This document shows, one piece after another, positions 10,276 through 18,339 of a DNA stretch of 63,871 nt; position 1 is the first letter of the stretch; each line of letters begins with the position of its first letter. Position numbers and translations under genes: made by a program. The DNA comes from Candidatus Babelota bacterium (lineage in GTDB: Bacteria; Babelota; Babeliae; Babelales; Chromulinivoraceae). The notes beneath the pieces are model-generated. The model was given only the letters and a program-made list of their open reading frames with translations. It was not told the DNA's origin and did no database searches. The stretch is from positions 1-63,871 of the forward strand of contig JACPFN010000015.1 in assembly GCA_016183005.1 (NCBI GenBank). The letters run 5' to 3'.

Positions 10276-11664
10276 CTAATTAATAAGTTTTAAAAAATCA
10301 TTTTTTAATTGTTCTAAAATTTCTTGAGCCTTTTGTTCATCCTTGTGTTCAACCATGATACGTAATATTGGCTCTGTATTTGAGGGTCTAGCAATAATAC
10401 GAACGTCTGATGAATGATATTTTGAAAGTATCATAGAAATATTTTTTGTATCTATAGTTTTTTTCTCAAGGCTTATAAAACTATGTTTTTGAACGTATTT
10501 GTCATAAGAAATATTAAAAAGTTCTGGTTTATTTTGAATGGTTTCAAAAAATAATAAAGCTGCAAAAATTCCGTCGCTACAAAATGCATGTTCCATAACT
10601 GTAATATGGCCGCATGGTTCTGACCCAATCATAGCCTGATTATTCATTAAAGTTTCAATTATATTTCGTTCACCAACTTGAGCGCGAATAACTTTTTTAT
10701 TCTTTTTTTCAAGATATTCAATAATTCCTTGATTAGTCATAACCGTTCCAACGACCGTTTTAAAGTCTTGGTAAGCGTTATTTTGAGAAATAACAACTAG
10801 AAGATCATCGCCATCAAAAATTTTTCCTGATTCGTGTGCTATGATAACTCTATCTCCATCACCGTCAAAAGCACATCCCCAAGTAGTTTTATTTTTTTGA
10901 ATTTGTTCAAGTAATAGCATGTGATTTTCAGATCCTGAATTGCTATTAATTTTATTACCATCTTGTTCATTATTTATAGCGATAGTTTTAATTCCTAATG
11001 TTTGAAAAATCTTAGGCGCGATATGTGCTGTTGCTCCATTTGCACAGTCTAAAAGTATAGAAAAATCTTTAAATGTAATGTTATTTAGTTCTTGTTCGAT
11101 TTCATCTTGATAAAAATTTATCAGATCAATATCTATACATGGAGTTTTGCCTGATTTGAGCTGAGGAGTATTTTTTCCCATTATTTCATGATATATTCGA
11201 GAAATTTCAAGCTCTATTTCTTGGGTAAGATATCCAAATTCTGTTAAAACTTTGATGCCATTGTATTCTGCTGGATTATGAGATGCTGTAATAACGAATC
11301 CTAATGTAAAAAAATTATCCTCTTGATCTTCATCAAAATCATTATAATCATCTTGGTCATCTTGATTATCTTGATCATCTTGATAATCGCGTAAAGCTTT
11401 GGCAACAAATGGTGTTGGACAAATTCCAGCATCATAAATTTCGTGGCTATGACTAGTTAATCCTTGGATAAGGGCTTGTTTTATAAATTGTCCAGAAGGT
11501 CGAGTATCTGTAGCAATTAGAATATTGCAAGGATTCTCAAATTCTTCGTAAAGTAAGGTGCTAATTGCTGTACCAAGAGCTATAATTTTTTCTGTTTGCA
11601 GATAACCAGAGTTGATTTTGTCTCTGATGCAGCTATTTTTAAAAACATTGGGAATTTTATTCAT
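10276..11664 (-). CDS. glmM: Phosphoglucosamine mutase-type phosphohexomutase
   Basis: 462 aa alpha-D-phosphohexomutase. GlmM interconverts glucosamine-6-phosphate and glucosamine-1-phosphate on the way to UDP-GlcNAc. The phosphoserine loop ITASHNPAEYNGIK has S128. The metal loop is D267-G-D269-G-D271-R272, the sugar loop is GSEPCGH (348-353), and the phosphate-binding RPSNTEP is at 426-432. The NSNSGSENH segment fits GlmM better than PMM/PGM, while RPSNTEP is more PMM-like. The position after a ybbR gene favours GlmM. An acidic insert (about residues 94-117, QDD repeats) sits just before the active-site loop and is not a family feature. Its ATG overlaps the ybbR TGA (ATGA). Confidence 0.8.
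   Translation of the reverse strand: MNKIPNVFKNSCIRDKINSGYLQTEKIIALGTAISTLLYEEFENPCNILIATDTRPSGQFIKQALIQGLTSHSHEIYDAGICPTPFVAKALRDYQDDQDNQDDQDDYNDFDEDQEDNFFTLGFVITASHNPAEYNGIKVLTEFGYLTQEIELEISRIYHEIMGKNTPQLKSGKTPCIDIDLINFYQDEIEQELNNITFKDFSILLDCANGATAHIAPKIFQTLGIKTIAINNEQDGNKINSNSGSENHMLLLEQIQKNKTTWGCAFDGDGDRVIIAHESGKIFDGDDLLVVISQNNAYQDFKTVVGTVMTNQGIIEYLEKKNKKVIRAQVGERNIIETLMNNQAMIGSEPCGHITVMEHAFCSDGIFAALLFFETIQNKPELFNISYDKYVQKHSFISLEKKTIDTKNISMILSKYHSSDVRIIARPSNTEPILRIMVEHKDEQKAQEILEQLKNDFLKLIN
11347..11382 (-). repeat. Four-unit 9-bp tandem repeat inside glmM
   Basis: On the coding strand the unit CAAGATGAT occurs four times in a row with one or two changes. It encodes QDD-QDN-QDD-QDD and is followed by further acidic codons. 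The unit length keeps the frame, so copy-number change would only lengthen or shorten an acidic loop. Confidence 0.9.
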
Positions 11665-12047
11665 ATTTTTTTATTATAATCGACGTGAATAGATATATGT
11701 CCAGGTACTAAGTCTACCAGTTTTAAAGTATCAGGTAAAAAAAGATTTTCTTTTCCTAAAACTATTTCCTGATTCCCTTCTTTGAATTTTGATCCATCCA
11801 GATGTATTTCTGCATGCTCTTTTTTAAATTTATATACCTCCTTGCGATTTCCTTGTACTGTTATTTCTATCGATGTTGGAGCGATGACATATTCAGTTTT
11901 TATGTCATAAAAATAAATAGGTGCTTGATATGTTTGTGATATTACTTGGTGTTGTGCGATACAAAACCAGATACTATATCCTAAAATAATTGAATAAATT
12001 CTAGTTATGTGGCGATGTTGTATCATTGCGGGTAGGTTTATTTTCAT
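11661..12047 (-). CDS. Single-domain YbbR/CdaR-like membrane-anchored protein
   Basis: 128 aa. An N-terminal hydrophobic anchor (about residues 15-32, ITRIYSIILGYSIWFCIA) is followed by one YbbR-type domain (YDIKTEYVIAPTSIEITVQG, then HAEIHLDGSKFKEGNQEI and a closing VDLVPGHISIHVD). CdaR proteins of Firmicutes usually carry several such repeats and regulate the diadenylate cyclase CdaA from outside the membrane. Here only one repeat is present. The start at 12047 lies 47 bases inside the upstream cyclase-like gene; an internal ATG at 12026 is possible. Its stop overlaps the glmM start. Confidence 0.75.
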   Translation of the reverse strand: MKINLPAMIQHRHITRIYSIILGYSIWFCIAQHQVISQTYQAPIYFYDIKTEYVIAPTSIEITVQGNRKEVYKFKKEHAEIHLDGSKFKEGNQEIVLGKENLFLPDTLKLVDLVPGHISIHVDYNKKI

Positions 12048-12885
12048 AAATTGTTCCTTCTATATTTTTTGAAATTGTAGTTGATTTAGGAATTAACTTT
12101 TTAAGTAGAGTAAGAGTTTGATCTACAGATATATTTTTAATGTATGTATCTTGATACCAGATGGAACATTCCTGATTATTGGGGTTAATATGCCATATTA
12201 TTGCATCGGTGCGGCGGGATAAAATATTTGCAGCTTCTTTACAATGTTGCAATGAGTCATGTTCTGCAAATATCATCATATATTCAAGAATTTTATCAGA
12301 CCAAATAGCATTTACATATTGTAATGTTCCAAATTCTGTAACTAAAATAATAGATGGATTTTCAATAAGCGGACTTGCAAGGATAAGATCTAAGACATTT
12401 TTTTGTATAGGTAATTCCATTTTGTAGGGTGCTTGAATAAAATGAAGAATATAATCCTTTTTTTGAATGATGCAGAAGATATTTTTTTTATGATGCGCAG
12501 CCAATAATATTGAACGCGTAAGATTTTCTATCCATTGTTGATCAGGAAGAGTTGAATTTTCAAAACGGTGTAAATTTTTCCAGGCAAAATATTTTTGAAT
12601 GTTTTTCTGATGTGCAATAACGCAAATTATAGCTGCAATAGGAGAGCAAATTATCAATACCCAAAAAAGAGTAATAGCGTTGATTAATTGACTGAAAATC
12701 ATAAGGCCACTGTATAAATAAACATATAAAATCATGGGCTTTGTATGATCGGATTGCAGCCAACATAAAACCTTATAGGTACAGAGGCTTAAAATAATAA
12801 CTTCTAAATAATTTTGATAGTTATATAAAGCAAATTGTTCAGCACCAAATTGTTGAATATAAGATAAAAAAGTTGTTAAGGGCAT
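12001..12885 (-). CDS. CdaA-like membrane protein with a degenerate diadenylate cyclase domain
   Basis: 294 aa. The N-terminus has three hydrophobic segments (about residues 27-43, 50-70 and 72-91) matching the layout of CdaA, followed by an alpha/beta region at about 118-265 that can be laid along the DAC domain. The diagnostic motifs are missing. The DGA of the active enzyme falls at N176-P177-S178 (SPLIENPSIIL), and the RHR motif falls at C215-K216-E217. Synteny (this gene, then ybbR, then glmM) supports common origin with cdaA, and the residue losses suggest it does not make c-di-AMP. The alignment was made by eye; the match is structural and positional rather than strong in sequence. Confidence 0.6.
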   Translation of the reverse strand: MPLTTFLSYIQQFGAEQFALYNYQNYLEVIILSLCTYKVLCWLQSDHTKPMILYVYLYSGLMIFSQLINAITLFWVLIICSPIAAIICVIAHQKNIQKYFAWKNLHRFENSTLPDQQWIENLTRSILLAAHHKKNIFCIIQKKDYILHFIQAPYKMELPIQKNVLDLILASPLIENPSIILVTEFGTLQYVNAIWSDKILEYMMIFAEHDSLQHCKEAANILSRRTDAIIWHINPNNQECSIWYQDTYIKNISVDQTLTLLKKLIPKSTTISKNIEGTIYENKPTRNDTTSPHN

Positions 12886-12923
12886 GTAATTTCCTTTTTA
12901 AGTTGATATGCTAAATTTATTAG

Positions 12924-13958
<1,035 letters not shown>

Positions 13959-13964
13959 AAAAAC

Positions 13965-13994
13965 TTGACTGTCGTCTTTAACTTTTCGTAAGCT
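13965..13994 (+). promoter_or_regulatory. Candidate sigma70-type promoter before the 14029 gene
   Basis: TTGACT at 13965-13970 and TAAGCT at 13989-13994 are separated by 18 bases, about 35 bases ahead of the GTG start. The -35 box is good and the -10 is weak (T, A and final T fit). Confidence 0.3.
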
Positions 13995-14028
13995 TATTAC
14001 TAGGTAAATTGGGAAATGGAGGTTTCTA

Positions 14029-14610
14029 GTGATACCAAAGAAAGCATCAAAATTATTTCTTATTCCTGCACTAGTGGGAATATTTTTCATTATTCTTTTT
14101 AGTATTTCAGTTATAACGTTATGGCGCAGTTCGCGTATTAATTTTGATGAGTTAATTCATCAAGAGGTTATGCAACTTAAAGAGACATTCGAACGGATTC
14201 AGCATGATTGTTATATCTATAATTTTGAACATGAGAGAAATTATATCGATTTTTTAAATGTTGTTAAATTTTCAAATAGTCATGTTGGGTCAATGGAGCT
14301 TGGCTTCCCGCAGAATTGGAAAGGACCTTATTTAAAGAAGAACCCAAGGATTCAAAATAAGCTATATACAGTTCTTAAAAATAAGCAGGGTTATTTTATT
14401 GTACCAGGAGATGGTATTCGTTTAGCAAATGGTAAAGTAATTGGAAAAGATCTTGTTTTGGATAAAAATTCAGATATGAAACATCTTATGTTTGATTTTA
14501 ATGGATTGGCATCTTCTGTAGGAGTTCTTGCTGCTGAAATAAAAATTGGTTCTGAATTTGTTAAAAACATGACTCAATATAAATGGGAAATGTTAAGTGC
14601 TATGGATTAA
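14029..14610 (+). CDS. Membrane-anchored protein with a pseudopilin-like segment
   Basis: 193 aa. The GTG start is fixed by a strong GGAGGT at 14018-14023. A short basic stretch and one hydrophobic helix (about residues 9-31) form an N-terminal anchor, and the rest should face the periplasm. It contains the segment NWKGPYLKKNPRIQNKLYTV, which recalls the WGGPYL element of type II secretion major pseudopilins. The canonical prepilin cleavage motif is not obvious. A role as a minor pilin-like surface component is possible but unproven. It is followed closely by two further exported proteins. Confidence 0.5.
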   Translation: MIPKKASKLFLIPALVGIFFIILFSISVITLWRSSRINFDELIHQEVMQLKETFERIQHDCYIYNFEHERNYIDFLNVVKFSNSHVGSMELGFPQNWKGPYLKKNPRIQNKLYTVLKNKQGYFIVPGDGIRLANGKVIGKDLVLDKNSDMKHLMFDFNGLASSVGVLAAEIKIGSEFVKNMTQYKWEMLSAMD

Positions 14611-14626
14611 GATAGGGAAGGGTATT

Positions 14627-15730
14627 ATGAAAAAATACATTCTTACAATAATGATTTTTTTATCAAGTTGGGTTATACGTTCTATGGATAAGAGAGTGAC
14701 ATTTAAAATGAGACCATTTGTTTTAAAATCTACTGGTTATCAAGCACCGTCAACAGGTTTTTTAAGACCTACCGTGAATAAATTATCTATATCTCGTAAA
14801 GTTAATAAGGCATACGAACATAATTTAAAATTGGCAAAGTACTGGACTTTAAATCAGTTATTAAAAAAGGGGCCAAGTGCATATATTTTCATGGATACTA
14901 ATTTAAAAAAATTAGATAATAATTTACAAAATATATCAGAACGATTGTATCCATTTTTTTATGGAAATAAGAATATTCAAGATTTTTGGGAATATAAGTT
15001 TGAAAAAGAACGTGAAAAGAAAATAGAAAATATTGAATCTATTTTTAAGGTAGAAGCAGCTGCTGTTGTCTCAAGGATTGTTTTAAAATTAGAAAAAGAT
15101 CATCCATTATTATTTCAAATGTTAATTCTGGAGATAATGCGAGATCCATCGAATCTATTTCAAAAAATATTTACAGATGATTTTAATTCTGAACTTATAG
15201 ATGCAATTATAATAAATCTATCTGATGTTTTTGGTAATGATTCAGCTGCTTTTAAGCTTTCTCTAGGAGTAATTAGGGTGAAAGATTCACTAGGTATGAT
15301 TAAAGATATTTTTGTAACGCCAAAGATGAATGGGGCAGTAGATCCATTTGCAGAATTACGTAAGATTATAAAGTATGAGATTTTAAGAGCTGAAACAAAT
15401 TTAATTTTAAAAATAGAGCCGAGAAATTCACCGTTATTTGCTCCAATATTAAAAGAAATTAAAAATATGTCTGTTCTGGAAGAATATAATTTTTTTATAT
15501 CAGTAATTGAAGAAATTAAAGAATTAATAAAAAAACCTTTTAAAGAATCAAGAAAAATAGCTATTAATAGTATCCTTAACAGAACTTTTGAGCAAACTCA
15601 AGCCTTGGAAAGTTTTCAAAAAAACATGGATAAAGTTAAGATCTTTGTGGCAGCAGTTATATTCTTGGGATTTAGTGAAATATCTTTTGGATTAGTCAAT
15701 CAGTTAAGTTCTTTGGCTAACCCAGCATAG
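14627..15730 (+). CDS. Exported helical protein of unknown function
   Basis: 367 aa from the ATG at 14627, chosen because GGGAAGGG (14615-14622) sits just upstream and the protein then begins with a clear signal sequence (MKKYILTIMIFLSSWVIRS). The body is predicted helical and charged. Near the C-terminus is a hydrophobic stretch (VKIFVAAVIFLGFSEISFGL) that could be a second membrane segment. No family is recognised. It lies between the pseudopilin-like gene and the ankyrin gene on the same strand, so the three may be expressed together. Confidence 0.6.
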   Translation: MKKYILTIMIFLSSWVIRSMDKRVTFKMRPFVLKSTGYQAPSTGFLRPTVNKLSISRKVNKAYEHNLKLAKYWTLNQLLKKGPSAYIFMDTNLKKLDNNLQNISERLYPFFYGNKNIQDFWEYKFEKEREKKIENIESIFKVEAAAVVSRIVLKLEKDHPLLFQMLILEIMRDPSNLFQKIFTDDFNSELIDAIIINLSDVFGNDSAAFKLSLGVIRVKDSLGMIKDIFVTPKMNGAVDPFAELRKIIKYEILRAETNLILKIEPRNSPLFAPILKEIKNMSVLEEYNFFISVIEEIKELIKKPFKESRKIAINSILNRTFEQTQALESFQKNMDKVKIFVAAVIFLGFSEISFGLVNQLSSLANPA

Positions 15731-15875
15731 TTTTTTGCTTTATAAGTTAATTTGTGGACTTATCAATTTTTATTGTTTTTAGTCGTCGGGCAATGTGATT
15801 TTTACAAAATCTTGATTTTTATTGTTTAAATTAATTAGTCTATTATGTAAGAAGTTACATATTTGAGGGGATTGT

Positions 15876-18224
15876 ATGATGAAGTTTTGTAGAATATTAA
15901 TAAGTATTTACTATTTGCTTGATGGACAACTATTTTCAAGTATAGGATCTATTGGGGCCGGAGCTTTGACTCGAAGTGGTCAGCAGTTAGCACCTACTCT
16001 TGCTGCTGCGCCTAATTTGATAGTTTCACAAATAAGAGCAAATCCTGCAATAACCAGATTAGATCCTGGACATATTTCTAAGCCCACAATGGCGCAACTG
16101 CAAGATTCATTTAATCAAGCATTGGATTATACGAGTCATCAATCGTCACAATTTATAAAATTTCAAAAACCGATAAAAATGGAAAAACCTATTATTGTTA
16201 ACACATCACCTGTTGATGCTAAAAAATTTTTAAATTTAGAATTGCTTAAAATCTTAAGAGATAAAACAATAGATTTTAAAACATTTGTTAAGATGATGAC
16301 GGCTTTAGCTGCTATGTTTGGTTCTTATAAATTATTAGATTTTTTAAATGATTACTATGAACGTAATACAATTTTGATGTGGGCGGTAGAAGCAGATAAT
16401 ATAGCTGTCGTTAAATTTTTATTAGATTTGGGCGTAGATATACATAAAAAAAATTCTGATGGTGATACAGCTATGTTAATTGCAGCACGTTTGGGTAATG
16501 GTGATATGGTTAAGCTTTTAATCGATACAATTAAAGAAAAATACTCAGATAATTCTCAAGAGGGTCAAGAAGAGATAGCAAGGCTTATAAATACTAAAAA
16601 CAATGACGGCAGAACGGCTCTTCTTGAAGTTGTAGAATCAGGTAGTTTTTTGGGAGGAGAAGAGTATGTTGATCCTACCGAAAAAGCGAGATTGGGAATT
16701 GTTAAATTATTCTTAGATAATGATGCTGATTTATCTGTGCAAGATAATAATGGAGATAACGTTTTATTTTTATTAACTTTTAAAATGCATTCTGCTGTTA
16801 GTCATAAAGATTCTGAAATATTGCGAGAAATGTTTGACGTTATTGTAGAAAAAGATCCAGAAATTCTTCAGGCTATTAATAAAAAGGGCGACAATCTTTT
16901 ATTGGAAGCTGTGGCTTATAATGAGATTTATTTATTTAATTATTTAAAAGATAAGATTATTGATGTAATGCATTCTGATTTGAATGGCAAAAATATTATT
17001 TTCAAGGCTGTTCAATCAAACAATGTTAATATGTTACAAGCTGTACTAAGTTTATTGGAAAATAGAATTAATACAAAATCTAGAGAGGGTAGTACTGTTC
17101 CTTTAGAAAACAAAAGTTTATCAGAAAGATTTAATTTTAGTATTTCTGGATTGATTGGTAAGCAATCTGTTAATGTGAAATTACAGCAGTTCTTAGCAAT
17201 GAAAGATAATAAGGGATTAACGGTTATGGATATTGCCATAGGCAATAGGGCTTTACCCATGGTCAAATTATTAGTTAAAAATGGTGCTCAGCCAACAGAA
17301 AGGCAGCTTAATTGGGCAGTGATTATAAATAATATAGATTTAGCTTCGATTTTATTAAATAATTCTACATTGAGTCCTTCAGAAGATGATCTGTCTATGG
17401 CTTATAGGGCAAAAAATATAGATTTGCTTAAAATCTTATTAAATAATCAGAATATCTCTTCTGATTTGAAAAATAAATTTGTAGGAAGGGCATTATCGAA
17501 TTCACTTAAAAATCAGCAGGGATTAATGTTTGATTTTCTACTTCCAATGGCAGATGAAACAACCCAAAGAGCAATGATTAATGATATTGTCCGTACGGAA
17601 AATCCTTTGATTATAAAATCATTTTTAAATTCTTCTCAAACTACAAATGTCATGCGACGAGAACTATTAAAAGATGCGATATTATTAGGTTCTTCTGCTC
17701 AAATTATTAATTCTTTAATAAGTGATCCATCTACAAAGAATGCATATGAAGATCCTGCTTTACGTGCGTTAATTTTAAGAGAAGCCTTAAGAAGGGTTAA
17801 TTCTGGCGCATTAAAAAGCGGCATGAGAAGTACGCCTGGTATAACAAAAGAGGACTTACTGCATGATCCTCTTTTAAAGGAATTACTTTCTGCTTGGATG
17901 CCAAAGCAGGAAGCAAGCTGGGGTAATTTGATATCAGACAAATGGGCTCAATGGCTAGGACAAAAGGGTTCAAGAGATATTATTGCCGAACAAAAAATCG
18001 CATTTGAAAAAGATTTAGGACAAATGATTTCGGATGAAAATAGTAGCAGGAAATCAAAATTTATGCTGTCTGATTTTTCACCGAAAGTAAAAAAAACAAA
18101 TTGGAATCAAAAGATTGCTTATCTTACTAATGCACTTGGCAGATCCAAACCTGAAAATTTATCTGATGCTGAATCGCTTGAATGGTTAAATGATTATAGT
18201 AGTACCCAACAAAAAACTAAGTGA
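15876..18224 (+). CDS. Exported ankyrin-repeat protein
   Basis: 782 aa, with GAGGGG five bases before the ATG. An N-terminal hydrophobic stretch suggests export. A Pro/Ala-rich linker (about 25-110) and a short hydrophobic segment near 138-156 precede the repeats. Recognisable ankyrin units include NTILMWAVEADNIAVVKFLL, DGDTAMLIAARLGNGDMVKL, DGRTALLEVVESG, GDNVLFLL and GLTVMDIAIGNRALPMVKLL, with more diverged units up to about residue 620. The C-terminal 150 residues are charged and have no recognised domain. Ankyrin proteins with export signals in intracellular bacteria often bind host proteins; that role here is inference. Confidence 0.85.
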   Translation: MMKFCRILISIYYLLDGQLFSSIGSIGAGALTRSGQQLAPTLAAAPNLIVSQIRANPAITRLDPGHISKPTMAQLQDSFNQALDYTSHQSSQFIKFQKPIKMEKPIIVNTSPVDAKKFLNLELLKILRDKTIDFKTFVKMMTALAAMFGSYKLLDFLNDYYERNTILMWAVEADNIAVVKFLLDLGVDIHKKNSDGDTAMLIAARLGNGDMVKLLIDTIKEKYSDNSQEGQEEIARLINTKNNDGRTALLEVVESGSFLGGEEYVDPTEKARLGIVKLFLDNDADLSVQDNNGDNVLFLLTFKMHSAVSHKDSEILREMFDVIVEKDPEILQAINKKGDNLLLEAVAYNEIYLFNYLKDKIIDVMHSDLNGKNIIFKAVQSNNVNMLQAVLSLLENRINTKSREGSTVPLENKSLSERFNFSISGLIGKQSVNVKLQQFLAMKDNKGLTVMDIAIGNRALPMVKLLVKNGAQPTERQLNWAVIINNIDLASILLNNSTLSPSEDDLSMAYRAKNIDLLKILLNNQNISSDLKNKFVGRALSNSLKNQQGLMFDFLLPMADETTQRAMINDIVRTENPLIIKSFLNSSQTTNVMRRELLKDAILLGSSAQIINSLISDPSTKNAYEDPALRALILREALRRVNSGALKSGMRSTPGITKEDLLHDPLLKELLSAWMPKQEASWGNLISDKWAQWLGQKGSRDIIAEQKIAFEKDLGQMISDENSSRKSKFMLSDFSPKVKKTNWNQKIAYLTNALGRSKPENLSDAESLEWLNDYSSTQQKTK

Positions 18225-18301
18225 TCCAATATAGTATCTATTAAAAAAGCAGATTATTTTTCTTGAAGTTTTAGAAAAGAAAAATCAAAATAAATTTAAT
18301 A

Positions 18302-18330
18302 AAAAAGTGGTATGCAACATGCTGCTTTTT
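18302..18330 (+). terminator. Probable terminator after the ankyrin gene
   Basis: AAAAAGTGGTATG, loop CAA, CATGCTGCTTTTT: 13 pairs including three G-U wobbles, which can form only in plus-strand RNA. It ends in five U. It separates the convergent ankyrin and helicase genes. Confidence 0.5.
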
Positions 18331-18339
18331 ATCCTTTGC

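Noticed and set aside
11341-11390. Short tandem repeats considered as a CRISPR array
   Set aside because: Units are 9 bp with no spacers and lie within the glmM reading frame.
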